Notes under the pieces: model-generated
Told to the model about the DNA's origin: nothing
The model's database searches: none
The model's input: the letters and a program-made list of their open reading frames with translations, nothing else
Position numbers and translations under genes: made by a program
Assembly (NCBI GenBank): GCA_963383645.1
Contig: OY726565.1
Coordinates: 24,736,466 to 24,800,465, forward strand
Length of the DNA: 64,000 bases
Origin: Muscardinus avellanarius
Taxonomy: Eukaryota; Chordata; Mammalia; Rodentia; Gliridae
Reading direction: 5' to 3'
Part shown: positions 12,880 through 24,618 of the stretch, one piece after another
Layout of the letters: every line of letters starts with the position of its first letter
How positions within the stretch are numbered: position 1 is the first letter of the stretch

Positions 12880-13320
12880 TTGTTTTAGTTCTATGACTTC
12901 TATTTGGTTTTGTTTTAGTCTTTTTGTATCTGTCCTGAAATTTCCCAATTTTATCCCATTATTTCTACCTTTTTCAATAGATTCATTATTATATTAGTTG
13001 TAACTATTTTTAAAGTCTCTGTCTGTTTATTTCATCATGTGGGTGACTGGTTCTGCTTTTGTTAATCAAAGTTTTCTCTTGATTCTGAATAACACTTTTC
13101 TATATTCTTCATATATAGAGACTTTTGTTATTTCATACTAAACATTTTAGATGATACATTGTAGAGGTTTTTAAATCCAAGGTTTTTTGAGATTTTGTTT
13201 TGTTTTTCTTTTTAATGTAATGAAACCTAGTATTACCTAACATAATGTGTTTATTGGGTTTCTAAACTAGGCTATCCTATTGATCTTTGTCCAGTTAGGT
13301 TCTAGTAGGAAAAAACAAAA
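12880..13320. repeat. possible ancient L1 3' tail remnant
   Basis: T-rich sequence with phrases such as gtgggtgactggttctgctt and tcatactaaacattttagat resembles worn mammalian L1 tails. This is suggestive only. Confidence 0.35.
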
Positions 13321-14078
13321 ACAAAAAAAATCTCTGCTACCTTTCTCTTAAGATTATTGAATTTTTTTCCAGAATTAAAGTACTGGAAGACCACTGTGGC
13401 AATGAGGAGCTATAATTTTGAACTTTGTTAAAACAGGTTCAGTATTGAGAGTGGGTCTTACTCCTAAACGCTGGCCCTTCAGGACCCATAGAAAACCTGA
13501 GGTGCTTTCCAGAAACACTTGTTGGTGAGAATTAAACTCCTAACTATATTCCCACCATCTAGGTCACAGCTAAAATCTCTGCAGCTTTCTTTCACTAGTC
13601 TTTCATGTTTATAGCTCTGCTTTTCCCCTACTGGGTGCTTTGGAGTCTTGCTCCACACAGGTGCTGCCCTGAAGTCAGCCAAGATGTTGAGAAGACTGTG
13701 TAGGCAGAATTTGGAGCGCCCCCTTGTGTCTCTCCTTCCTGAGATTCTCTCAGCCTCTTTCAAACAACATAGCCACACCTGCTGCAAGGAAGCATGGGGA
13801 ATGTAGTCTTTATTTCATCTGCATGTGTTCAGCTAACTGTGTAACATGCCTCTATCAAGCTAAAAAAAATGTTTACTGATATCCTCATATAAAATGAAAG
13901 ATTTATATGCTTTTATTTCTTTCTATTTCCAAGTTTTTGTTGAAATAAACTTGTTTTAAAAATCTAGATCATCATTATTCATTATTTTGATTTCATTTTT
14001 GGTATTATGCACCTTGTAATTCAATAAATTGTAGTTTTGAAATTCAAATCAAGCAATGTTAACATTAGGCCACATTTT

Positions 14079-14079
<1 letters not shown>
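13321..14079. other. unique sequence, no gene seen
   Basis: A 102-codon minus-strand frame (13479-13787) shows no known domain or splice context. It is probably non-coding or part of a worn repeat. Confidence 0.4.

Positions 14080-14080
<1 letters not shown>

Positions 14081-14136
<56 letters not shown>
14081..14136. repeat. (AT)n microsatellite at a SINE tail
   Basis: About 27 AT units lie directly against the T-run that is the tail of the minus-strand SINE at 14137. Confidence 0.95.
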
Positions 14137-14140
<4 letters not shown>

Positions 14141-14351
14141 TTTTTTTTTTTTGCAGTACTGGGGACAGAACCCAGGGGCATTCTACCTCCAAGCTACACC
14201 CCAGCCCTATTTTTTATTCTTTATTTTGAAACTGTCTCACTGAGTTGCAAAGGGCCTAACTAAGTAGTAGCTGAGGCTGTCCACAAACCACGTTCCTCCT
14301 GTCTCAGCCTCCCAAATGCTGGGATTACAAGCAGGTGCCACCATGCCTGGT
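14137..14351 (-). mobile_element. B1-dID type SINE (A-type)
   Basis: It reads inverted: a poly(T) tail, then cagtactggggacagaaccc (ID half), then gcctcccaaatgctgggatt and caccatgcctgg (B1 half). Confidence 0.92.
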
Positions 14352-14597
14352 TCCTATGTCTGTTTTTGTTTAACTTTTTTTTTCTGTATAATAATTTGAG
14401 AAAGGATCAACAATAAAATACTGAGTTTATAAACAGCTTATAGGCAAATGTTTGTTGCTTCTGCAATGAATAAGGGCTTATAGAGGAATATTCTTTGTTT
14501 TCTTTTATAGGCTTTTATGCCTGAATATGTAAAAAAATCCCCTTTGTGTTCAAAATTAGATTTATTAAAATATGTCTCTTTATTGATTTTACTTAGT

Positions 14598-14801
14598 ATT
14601 ATTTTTTTCAGTACTGGAGATGGAACCCAAAGGCATTCTACCTCCAAGTTGCACCGTCAGCCATATTTTTTATTCTTTATTTTGAAACCAAGTCTCATTG
14701 AGTTGCAAAGGGCCTCACTAGGTAGCTGGGGCTGTTCGAGAACCATGATCTGCTGGTGTCAGCGAATGCTGGGATTACAAGCTCACACCACCATGCCCGG
14801 C
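14598..14801 (-). mobile_element. B1-dID type SINE (A-type)
   Basis: Inverted copy with a T-rich tail at 14600-14608 and the B1 start at ccaccatgcccggc. The flanks tttacttagt at 14588-14597 and 14802-14811 form a 10-bp target-site duplication. Confidence 0.92.
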
Positions 14802-14987
14802 TTTACTTAGTCTTTTATGGATCCTTTTATTATGAGAATCAAGTATGTTTTAAACTAAAAATGATCTTTTATAACACTTTTTTCTTTTCAAAATTTCTTT
14901 TGGCATTTTGTGTATATTTTCTGATTTCTTGTGTATATTTTCTGATATCTTGTGTTTTCTTCCTTTCTTTCCTTTTTTCTTTCTTTA

Positions 14988-15205
14988 TTCTTTTTCTTTT
15001 TCTTTTTGTGGCATTAGGGGTTGAACCTGGGGCTATTCTACCTCTGAGCTACACCTCAGCTTTTTTCTGTTTTTTTTTTTTTTTAATTTTGAAAGAAGGT
15101 CTCACTAGGCTGCTGAGTCTCACTTTACTGCTTAGTCTGGTTTGTGATTCTTCTGTCTCAGCCTCCCAAGTGCTGGGTTACAGACATATACCACGACACC
15201 AGGCT
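14988..15205 (-). mobile_element. B1-dID type SINE, diverged
   Basis: Inverted copy: CT-rich degenerate tail, ggcattaggggttgaacctg, and an end near ccacgacaccaggct. Confidence 0.88.
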
Positions 15206-15724
15206 TCATCTTGAGTTTTTTGTTTTCTCCATTTGTAGCAGTGTTTTCCACAGTGTCCATATAATTATCATTTGATATACTTATTTTGAAAAATAGATAC
15301 ACCTAAATCCAGTTACAGACATACTAAACAGTATCTCTGGGGAAGGAAGCAGGGTTTTCAATGTGTACTGGATGACTCTCACACTTACCTACATCTGGAA
15401 ACAGTTTTAGGTGTTCTTATTATGTCTATTAAATTTTCTGGTGCTCTTATCCATGTTGTTTATGCCTCATTCCTTGTAATAATCTTTTTGTTTTCTTCCT
15501 CTGTGTTCTCTGGTATTTCTTAAGCAGCTTTTTCAAGTCACTTGTTCACTTTTCTGTGCTATTTAATCTGATGTGCAGCGACTCTATTGTCTTTATGAAA
15601 TTCAGTAATCATAAGTCACCTGAAATAAATCTTTCCTAACTTCTAATTCTTCTGTTTGTATAAATACAAAATTTTTCTGTTTGTATAGATTCAAGATTTA
15701 CCTTGACTCTTGTTGAGGTAGAAA
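15206..15724. other. unique or worn-repeat sequence; possible MER5-like fragment at 15300-15410
   Basis: The part with acagacatactaaacagtat and ctggatgactctcacac resembles a mammalian hAT (MER5-type) remnant. The resemblance is weak. No gene seen. Confidence 0.3.
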
Positions 15725-15726
15725 CT

Positions 15727-15914
15727 TTTTTTTTTTTTTTTTTTGTGGTAGTGGGGTTCCTGGAAACCCTTCTACCTCCAGGCTACACTTCCAAACATAT
15801 TTTATATTTTTATTTGGAAACAGGGTCTCTTAAGCCAGCACGGCTGGCTTGAACCTGCTCCTGTCTCCGCCTCCCAAGCATGGGGATTACAAGCATGCAC
15901 CTCCACACTGGGAC
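15727..15914 (-). mobile_element. B1-dID type SINE (B-type)
   Basis: Inverted copy with an 18-nt T-run, gtagtggggttcctggaaac, and the B-type middle (tctcttaagccagcacggct). Confidence 0.92.
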
Positions 15915-16820
15915 TAAAAATATTGTTTTTTAACTTAGTCATTTTCTTTGAAGAAATCAGTTCCATGGGGGACATTTTTCCTGACTTATCCTCTCCGTAT
16001 GAACTAGTGTGTCATTTCACATAAACAGTAAATTGTTGTATTTAAAGAGAAGGGTATTTCCACTATTGGAGATATATCCCTGTCATCACTTACACAAAAT
16101 GAGGGAAGAGAAGCATTGCTGCCCTCTAGTTTTTACCTGAGTAGTACAAAAGGAACTTCAACTAAATAGCAAGAATACAATAAGCCCAGGGGATAAGGAG
16201 ACTCAAGAGAAAACAGGAAAGGTGGACAGGTCTCAACGGCTATCTTAAAGATCTTTACATTATTCTGAGAGTTATAGGAAACTGGAGAAGAATGTTAAAG
16301 AGAAATAACTCAGCCAGCCGTGTGTTTGCTGATACTTTCTGAAACCAGGACAGAATGAACTATCATATTTACTCGCTTGCTGAATGCCCATCTCTACTAC
16401 TTGCAGCCATTCCCCTCTGAGTGAAGGGTGCCTTGGTAAAAGGCACTGAGGGTGGCACTGACTCATGTCCAAGCAGCCTATGGCTTTCGTGAATCTAGTG
16501 CTCTTTGTACCACATCTTGGAGATACAGAGCTTATTTACAGTAAGCTTTCCTGGTTTTTTTTTTTTTTAGCTCTTATTTATATTTATTTCTAAACTTTTT
16601 AAAATATTTTCTTTATTACTTCAATGACAATTAGTGGGAGTGAGAAGCATACTTAAACACATTGTGCTTATATTGAGCCCAAACAGTTTACTTAGAGAAA
16701 ATATATTATTTTTAGATATAGTAATCTGGTTATCTGGTTTCCCATTGCCCCACAGGCTAGCCAGAAGTAGTAACTTTCAAAGTGGTAAATGGTGAACTTT
16801 CTGAGAATTTACAGTTATAC
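15915..16820. other. unique sequence, no gene seen
   Basis: No convincing reading frame. There is a short T-run near 16556-16570. Nothing further was recognised. Confidence 0.45.
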
Positions 16821-16829
16821 TTTCACATT

Positions 16830-17110
16830 TGCAAAATGACATAAGAAACATTCATGGCAGAATAAATGGACTTTTTTGAGAGCAAATATTGAAAACAACT
16901 TAAATGTTATGCAATGGAAGACCATACAGCCATAAACTCTACATACTCATGTGGGAAGAACCCTAGGACTAAACTTTCAAGATCAGATTCAGTCAACAAC
17001 TCCAGGAGTCTGAAGGAAGCAGATGAAGAAAGAGCCGTCCATGTTGCTTGGATGTATTTGCATAAGGAAATGCTGGAAGGATACACCAAGAAAAAGGATA
17101 AAGTGACTAT
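16830..17110 (+). repeat. ancient L1 3' fragment
   Basis: The phrase gttatgcaatggaagaccat, with tacagccataaac, resembles the conserved 3' flank of ancient mammalian L1s (a target-amplified line usually read as an ORF2 end). The 72-codon frame here is not a gene. Confidence 0.45.
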
Positions 17111-17226
17111 GAATAGGGGTGGAAACAAATAGAAAGAGGAGCAAAAATTAGTACATATTTTTACATTATTTTTAAATATATGAAGATATTATTCAAGTTG
17201 TGAGATGGGGCTTCAGGAGAAAATAA

Positions 17227-17442
17227 CTTCTTCTTTTCCCCCATTGGAACTGAGAGTTGAAATCAGAGGAGTTCTACGTCTGAATTACATCCTTAGACCT
17301 TTTTATTTTTTCATGTTGAAACAGGGTCTCACTAAGTTGCTGAAAGCCTCTCTAAGTTGCTGAGGCTGGCCTTGAACCTGTGATCCTCCAGTCACAGCTT
17401 CCCAAGTACTGGGATTGCAGGCATGCACCACCATACCCGGCT
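17227..17442 (-). mobile_element. B1-dID type SINE, diverged
   Basis: Inverted copy: the worn ID half (cattggaactgagagttgaa) is followed by the A-type middle, gatcctccagtcacagcttc, and the B1 start caccatacccggct. Confidence 0.88.
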
Positions 17443-17449
17443 TAAGTAC

Positions 17450-18598
17450 TGCTGTTTAAATGACTATATATATATATATATCTTCTTTAGCAGTGGGAAG
17501 AATGGGATATTCAATTCTAGTTTGTTTAGGTTTCTGAACTAAAAATCAGCTTTTAAATACGTTTCTAAAAGTTCCTTTGGGATGGTCTTGCGTAGCTCTT
17601 TATTAAAGTAGCTACGCCCACTGGAACTTGTACTGCTGTAATTAAGAAGCCTCTCAGGTTTCAGAAAGAGCAACAAACTAAGGCAAAGGAAAGACAGGGA
17701 ACTTGATCGATAAAACACAAGTACACCGGCTTCTGATCTCATGTTTACTAAACAAAGGCCTTTAATATATTTTTTTTTATCCCCTGTGCCAAGTTTCATA
17801 CATCTTTATGGAATTTCTAAACCACCATGTGCATTCTTTAAAAACATTCTTCTCCGGGTAGCAGAGTGAAATACTGAAATATAAAGTCCTATGTTGCCTC
17901 TACAGTGTATAAATTAAAGGAATATTGATTTCAAAATACTAGTACAGTAAATAATTGAAGCTTTGGCCTGCGCTGCCACTACCATTGTTAGAAGTTCTGT
18001 CTTCATAATGGTCTTCCAAGCAAGCACTTAAACAGTCAAGCCCATTAGCTCTTTACAGAGATCAACTTTGTCAACTTATTGACAGATTTCTTTAAGTACA
18101 GATCTCTTTCTAGAGTCTGATTACTTGCTCTGGCATAGTGATGAAAAAGTGCGCCATATTATCCAAACACTCATTTAAAGCAGCTATAAACACCTGTCTA
18201 CAAGATGAATGCAGGTGCAAAAGAGGCACAATTTTCTTACTGCCTCTTATTTTTCTGTTATACACACTAGTCTGCAGTCAAAAATAGAGTATTCACTGGA
18301 GAAATGGCAAGACACGAATTCGCTGGAATGAATTGCCTCAGTACCAATAATACCAACACTTTTCTTTGCCCACAGTCAAATTGAAAATAGTCTTCATTGT
18401 ATAAAAGACTCTTTCAGAAGATGTTATTTTAAACAAAATAAATTGGAGCATGGCATTCAAATACAGAAAGAAAAACTCTGATAGCCTGTTCATGTGAAAA
18501 TATTTGCAGATTTAAGTTGAAATAATTTATTAGTGAAATTAGTGGGAGTAGATCAATGAATACAAGATGTAGGCATTATTTGGCTAAAGAGAAAATAG
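17450..18598. other. repeat-poor stretch, possible conserved non-coding element
   Basis: Apart from a short (TA)n at 17466-17480, no transposon signature was recognised over about 1.1 kb. The sequence is complex and AT-leaning, and no long open frame has a domain. This is only a candidate, because conservation cannot be seen from one genome. Confidence 0.3.
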
Positions 18599-18599
18599 T

Positions 18600-18799
18600 T
18601 CTTTTTTTGATGGTAGTTCTGGGGATTGAAACTAGGGACATTCTATCTCTGAGTTATTCCCCAGCCTTATTTTTTAAATTTTTATCTTGAAACAGGATCT
18701 TCCTAGGTTGATAAGAGTCTCATCACTTGCTGAAGCTGTCCTCCTGTCTCAGCCTCCCAAGTACTGGGATTACAGGCATGAGTCAGCTAGCCTGGCTGA
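18600..18799 (-). mobile_element. B1-dID type SINE (A-type)
   Basis: Inverted copy: ttctggggattgaaactagg, a gttgataagagtctcatcac middle, gggattacaggcatgagtca, then cctggct. Confidence 0.88.
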
Positions 18800-18859
18800 G
18801 AAAATAGGTCTTTTGCTGGTAGAAACTCTCCCAGCATGGTCTTTACAAAAACACTGAAT

Positions 18860-19195
18860 GTTTGTGCCCCATCCTCCCAATTTATATGTTGATAATCTAG
18901 TTCTTAAGGTGGTGGTGTTAAGAGAGTGGGGCATTTGAGAGGTAATTAGGTTATCAGGGAGAACCCCTCATGAAAGAGACTAGTGTCTTAAAAGTGAGAC
19001 CAGGAGAGTTCTCTAGCCCTTGTGTCACCATGTACAAGATGTAAGAAGTCTGCAGGGTGCAGCCTGGGAGAGGGATTGTGCCGGAGCCCACTGTTCTGGT
19101 TCCATGTTCTCAGACTTCCAGCCTTCTCCAGAACTCTGAGAATACATTTCTGTTGTTTCTATACCACCTGTCTGTGATATTTTTACATAGCACTC
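18860..19195 (+). repeat. old interspersed repeat, second copy of the family at 4925
   Basis: It reads tgccccatcctcccaattta, atgttgataatctagttctt, then ggcatttgagaggtaattag. It ends with cagaactctgagaatacatt and tctgttgtttctat, the same order as in the split repeat at 4925/11664. Confidence 0.5.
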
Positions 19196-19200
19196 TAAAT

Positions 19201-19204
<4 letters not shown>

Positions 19205-19240
<36 letters not shown>
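19205..19240. repeat. (GT)n microsatellite at a SINE tail
   Basis: About 18 GT units abut the tail end of a minus-strand SINE. Confidence 0.95.
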
Positions 19241-19243
<3 letters not shown>

Positions 19244-19399
19244 GATATGATATACTGGGGACATTCTATATCTGAGATATACCTCCAGTCCTTTTTGTTT
19301 TTAAATTTTGAAGTTGCTTAGGCTGTCCTCAAACTTGTGATTCTCTTGTCTCAGTCTCTCAAGTACTGAGATTACAGGTGTGCACCATTGTACCTCACC
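19241..19399 (-). mobile_element. B1-dID type SINE, shortened
   Basis: Inverted copy from tatactggggacattctata to ttacaggtgtgcaccattgt. The middle is shortened. Confidence 0.85.
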
Positions 19400-19407
19400 A
19401 GATAATC

Positions 19408-19442
19408 TTTTTTTTTTTTTTGAGAGAGAGGAAAGAGACATG

Positions 19443-19496
<54 letters not shown>

Positions 19497-19515
19497 CAGG
19501 GAGAGAGAGAAAGAG
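19408..19515. repeat. T-run, (GA)n and (ACAG)n compound microsatellite
   Basis: T11 is followed by GA-rich sequence, then about 7 CAGA units (19468-19497), then GA again. The frames across it are artefacts. Confidence 0.95.
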
Positions 19516-19589
19516 AAAGACTATAGCTGGAAAAAGGAGACCAAAATCAGACATCCTGTAGGATGCCAGGCACTCAGCAACTTAGTAAG

Positions 19590-19700
19590 TTCATTGGCTC
19601 AAAGTCAGAATCCGGTTCTGGATCTGCTACTCACACACTCTGTGATCTCTGATATATTTGGCTTTGCTGTTGCACAGCTTTCTCATCTAATGCTCTCTCA
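19590..19700 (-). repeat. MIR remnant
   Basis: The order aaagtcagaatccggttctg, gatctgctactcacacactc, then agctttctcatc matches the inverted 5' half of MIR. It is diverged. Confidence 0.55.
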
Positions 19701-20725
19701 TGAACAACATGTTATGACATATAACTATTCGTATCTATATATGTGTGTATATGTGAATTGTTTGGAAAGAAAACACTGTCACAACATTTTATTATCTACT
19801 TCACTGAGAAATTGCAGTCTTATTTTGAGATGTCAAAGACCATGTTGGAACAAGCCCAGTATCCAATAAGTTTAAATTTATTTGCTTGTGTGAATAAAAT
19901 ATTAACATAATTGAGGGAATCAACAATTTGGCATTTTGTAAATAGAACTAAAACAAGCTGAATTCTCTAATTTTCTGTTTATTCCTACAATGGCAAGCCC
20001 AAGTAACAAAGGAACTCTGTGGCAGTTTATCCCTTCCACTATGTGTTTCTGTTGGGACCAGTTGTACTTGGAATGGGTCCACCTCATCCCATATAGTTCC
20101 CGTGGCGTCTTCCCTCTTTATACAGTTCTTACTCGTGGCCTTGTCTTGATTTCCTGGACTTTTCCCAGGTTCTGTTCACCACCGTGACCAGTGCCTACCC
20201 TGAGCCCAGCTTTCTTAACTTGATATACTGCCGAGTTCCTGCTAGTGTCCTTCTAGCAAACTGTGGATTCAATTTTCTCCATTCACTTCCCTCTACTTTC
20301 CATCTGGTCATGCCCAGGCACTGGCTGGAGCCCTAGTTCAGCCTGAACTGGACCTTGGGGAGCTGTAATATTATCACCTGCCTTATTATTCATGAATTGA
20401 TCCATCAATCATCCCCAAATCATTTTCCCTTGTTGGTTTTAAGTCCTTTATTATTGATAAAATTAAAGGAATGAGAAGAGAACTTTCAGATACCTATCTG
20501 CCTCTACACCCACATGTTCTGCCTTCTTGCTTGCTACTAGGGAGGAATTATCCCAGCACTCATCTACACCAGGCCGGCCACCTAGGCACTGGATTTCACT
20601 CCTCTTTCCAACCCAAGTACATCATTCTAGCAATTCTCTTGTCTCTTCTAAGCATCCTATGTTTTCTCTACTAGTCTATTAGTATAAAATGCAGTAATAT
20701 TTTGTATATTTAAAAAACCTTTACT
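19701..20725. other. unique sequence, no gene seen
   Basis: Short open frames at 19990 and 20471 carry no recognisable domain. No repeat was recognised. Confidence 0.45.
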
Positions 20726-20920
20726 GCCAGGCACAGTGGCACATATCTGTAATCCCAATACTTGGGAGGCTGAGACAGGAGAGTCTCAGGTTTGAGGTCA
20801 GCCTCAGCAATTTAGCAAGGGCTTTATCAACTTAGTGAGACCCTACTTCAAAATACAAAGGGATGGGGGTATAGGTCAGAGATAAAATACCCCTGAGTTC
20901 AATTTCCAGTGCCAAAAATT
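20726..20920 (+). mobile_element. B1-dID type SINE (A-type)
   Basis: gccaggcacagtggcacata, the A-type doubled middle (tttagcaag..acttagtgag), an ID-like right half, and an end at cagtgccaaaaatt. Confidence 0.9.
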
Positions 20921-20926
20921 AAAAAT

Positions 20927-22950
20927 TAAATGAAAACCCTTTTTTCTTTTCTCTCCCTACCTGCTGTCATTGCATTGGTTTTTCTCCCTATCTGTTCCCT
21001 ACCTATTCACTGATTTCTGTATTAAAACAAAAATGAAAGAAAAACATTTTCTACTATACTATCAGTAGCTCAGTACTTTACCTCTGACACGAGATGAAGT
21101 AGGGGTTTCCTTCTCACACTTTGATTCTCCTGCCTAAATTGACTGGGCGTCCTACAATTCGGCTCCATTTGGTCACTATTTACCTGGAGATGCCATCAAA
21201 TCACACAGGTTAAGGCCTCAGTTGCACAAGATTGCCTCCCACTTTGGACACCAGTTGCAAGCAGGAGACCTACTGCTTACAGCTTACTTACTAGACATCC
21301 AGTCCATTACAAAGGATACAACACAGGAACAGCTAGTTGGAAAATAATAATGCATAGAACAAGGCATGGAGGAAGCAGCGAGGCTCCCACACTCTTTCCG
21401 AATGTACCACCTCTGTGGGCTTTTGTGAGTTTCGCAATCTGGAACCCCCATAATTAAAGGGTGTTTTATGGAGGCTTCATCATATAGGGATGATTGATTA
21501 ACTCAGTCTCCAGCTTTTGTTTTCATCCTTGAAGGTAGGGGTGTGGTTTGGGCTTTCTGGTGACCAGGCCCATCCAAGCGCTGATCAAAAAGTCACTTCA
21601 CTGGAACACAAGATGCTCCTATTACTCAGGAAACTCCTAGAGATTAGGGACTGTGTGCTAGGATCTAGGGATGAGGAGAAAAATCTCTTTCTTTTTGTAA
21701 ATCACACCCTCATATTTTCATAGAGCTAAATGCCTTGACGTATCATCTACATTCACGGTCTCCATTTGTCCTCTCTTAAACCCTCTCCAATATGTGTTTT
21801 GTACTCAACTGTAATAAAGACTATATTCTTTACTTATTTTTGACTAGGCAAGCACTGTGCTGCTGAGCTATCCCCAGTGTTAAAAACTATTCATAACTAG
21901 GTAGCCTATGACATTCGCATTGCCAATGATCATTTATCAGTTCTTTTCCTCCTCCACCATGGGCAGAATTAACAGGGGTGGACACTTTCCTTCTTGACAC
22001 ACTTGGCAACTCTACTTCCACAGAAGAGTCTCCTCTCATCTGCAACACCCAATCCAGGAAACTCCTTGCCATTACTTTAAAATATATCCTGGGTCAGCCC
22101 ATGCTCACCATCTAGAGCGGCCAAGGCTGCTCTTTGGATGGTTGTGATAACACCCTTTCTCTCCCTCTCCACCTTGCTTTGTTACAGTCTCCTCAACAAA
22201 TCAGTCAAATCATTCTCTTTAAGATTTAAGTGAGATGATATCTCTTGTTCAAAGGCATCTAGTGGCTTCCCACCTGCAAGGACCCGCAGGGTGGGTTTAC
22301 TAATTCTCTTCCTTGAGACACTCACCTCATTTGTTCTGCTCCAACACATGAGTTGTGTTGATTTTCTCAAATTTTCTGCCAGGAGCCCACTTCTCCCTGT
22401 GAGATGCCACCCCCCTCCCCTCCTTGCTCAAGTCTGCTGCCAAGTTTTCCTCAGCCATATCTGCTGGAGGAACCTAAAAATGTGTAGAAGCTTAGCTGCA
22501 AGGCAGAGTTAACATTTAAATTGTAGCTGGCCAGCTTCTGTAATCTAGAAAAGCCACAAGAAAGCAGGAAAGAATGATGCCAAGTCAGATAATCTGGTTA
22601 ATGTGCGCAGGGATGGAATAATAGCTAGGGTTTAGTGGAGACAAAACATTGTGAAAATAAATCATAATTTATGCTGCATGGATGTGAGAAAAAAAAGAAG
22701 CTGCCTTTGGACCAAAAAGTCAATACAGTAGCATGTATATTAGAAGCAATAAATCCTAAGTTTTACTCTACTGTTTTTAATGGATACCTGTTAAAGAAAA
22801 GATCTTTAGACTTTAGAAGATAGTGGTATCCGTAAGAAAAGAAATCAACAACATAAAATTCCAGAATACTTTAATGTAACAAATAAAATTAATCATACAT
22901 ATACAACTATAAATTTATAATAGTTATATATGATAATTTGGGTAGTACAG
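20927..22950. other. unique sequence with one small ID fragment
   Basis: About 2 kb without clear transposons except the ID fragment at 21845-21884. Small open frames on both strands (21517, 21887, 22182, 22291) have no domain and no splice context. Confidence 0.45.
21845..21884 (-). mobile_element. ID element fragment
   Basis: On the minus strand it reads ggggatagctcagcagcaca followed by gtgcttgcctagtc, the 5' part of an ID SINE with the tRNA-type A box. Confidence 0.6.
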
Positions 22951-23004
22951 TGATATCTATCTATCTATCTATCTATATCTATATATCTATCTATCTATCT
23001 ATAT
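22951..23004. repeat. (TATC)n microsatellite at a SINE tail
   Basis: An interrupted TATC/ATCT array directly abuts the minus-strand SINE that starts near 23005. Confidence 0.95.
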
Positions 23005-23212
23005 TTTTTGGTGGTACTGGGGACAGAACCCAGAGGCTTTCTACCTCCAGGCTATACTCCCAGACCTATTTTATATTTTATTTGGAAACAGGGTCTCAGT
23101 AAGTTGCTGAGAGCCTCACTAAGTTGCTGAGGCTGGCTATGAACCTGTGCAATCCTCCTGTCTCAGACTCCCAAGCGGGGGCATTACAAGCATGCACCAC
23201 CACGCCCGGCTA
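23005..23212 (-). mobile_element. B1-dID type SINE (A-type)
   Basis: ggtggtactggggacagaac, the A-type middle, and the B1 start accaccacgcccggct. Confidence 0.92.
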
Positions 23213-24268
23213 CAGTGATATCTTATAAGAGACATACAGCCAGAATGCAGGTACTGTCACTATTCACAAAAGTGATTTACAAAATTTCCATTTCAAAACC
23301 TCATAGAATTTAAAAACTTTCTCCAGTAAAAAAATTTTTTTGCTGACATCAAGGTGTGTAGCAAAAAGGTTTCACTGGCTCAATGGCTCGGGGCCACATT
23401 CAAAATTGAGAGTTGGTGGGTGTTTCAAATAATGTTCAGGAAGTACATACTGAATGAAAATGCATGACCCATTCTATATTATATCATTTCCTCAAGGTTT
23501 ATAGTTCAATAATTTCAGGATCCAGTAGTGACTTCAGACTGCTGTCTCGATATTACTCTCTGCTATGGCTGAATCTCTTGAACCCCAGCTCACTAGTCCT
23601 CTCGGATTCCATTCAGTCACGGAGGGAATGGCCAACACAGCTCAAAAACGTTTGCTAGTGGATCATTTCCAGGGTTTCTGATACTTTCCTTGGAAGTAGT
23701 TTTGCTGCTCTGCCCAAGATTTTCCACACCTTCCAGACCATCATCCCTCACAACACTCTAGTTCAAAATTATTTCAAACATTCTTTTTCCTGGGAGCAGC
23801 AAAAATAAAATAAGTAACTTCTCATTGTTATTTATAGGATAGGATGGCAGAGCCTCTTGCTGTACTTTCTTCTGGAATATTATTTTATTACTTTATTTAC
23901 TTTTATAACTTCCTAAAAATGGTTGATCAGATTAATAATATATGGGTATTTGTAATGGGGGAACGGAGGAAGATTGCTTTAATAGAGCTTCATTGAAGAA
24001 GAGATCTCCCAAATAAAAACAATAAAATCCAAATCTTTAAATTGGATTTGGTCTAATATATAACTATAGTCTTACAAACAACTATCACTTATGTTTTCAT
24101 CTTTTGACAAAAGCCACTGATTGCTAAAGCAGTTGATAAATCTTTACCATGTATGTACTAAATGAAAAAAATATTTCAGATAAGAAATACAAATAATACT
24201 AACAATTTTGCTATAAATTATAAATATATAAGATAACATATCATAGAATATAGAAAATATTTCTGGCA
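23213..24268. other. AT-rich unique sequence, no gene seen
   Basis: No domain-bearing frame and no repeat recognised. Confidence 0.5.
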
Positions 24269-24269
24269 C

Positions 24270-24377
24270 TGAGGGGCTGGGATGTAGCTCAGTGGCAAAG
24301 CGCCTGCTTTGCAGGTGCGGCGCTCTGGGTTTGATCCTGGTTCCAAAAAGACCAAAAAAAAAAAAAAAAAAAAAAAG
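24270..24377 (+). mobile_element. ID element (tRNA-derived SINE)
   Basis: It starts ggggctgggatgtagctcag, has the A box (tagctcagtggcaaagcgc) and a B box (ggtttgatcc), and ends in an A-tail of about 21. It is a single ID unit, not fused to a B1 half. Confidence 0.93.
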
Positions 24378-24401
24378 GGTTCCCCTTTAAAAGGGACTGA
24401 A

Positions 24402-24604
24402 GAAGGAAACTCTCTACAGTGCACCATGTACATATCAAAGTCAACCACTAATCCAAACACGGGAAGGAGGGATGGGGAGGGAGTTGGGTGGATATGGGTG
24501 GGTGCTGGCTGGGTAATGTGTGCATGTATGTCTACACAAGTTTTTTACCCCATTATGATGTATGAATACAATGCACCAATAAAAAATTTTAAGAAACAAC
24601 AAAA
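24402..24604 (+). mobile_element. 5'-truncated L1 stub (3' UTR only)
   Basis: About 200 bp of L1 3' UTR (gtcaaccactaatccaaaca, ggaaggagggatggggaggg), ending caccaataaaaaattttaag. The 13-bp taaaagggactga occurs at 24388-24400 and 24605-24617, a target-site duplication. Confidence 0.92.
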
Positions 24605-24618
24605 TAAAAGGGACTGAA

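Noticed and set aside
13479..13787. 102-codon minus-strand frame
   Set aside because: No domain recognised. The sequence looks like a worn repeat or unique non-coding DNA.
24270..24345. A functional tRNA gene
   Set aside because: The A and B boxes belong to an ID SINE with a long A-tail. It does not fold as a full tRNA cloverleaf by eye.
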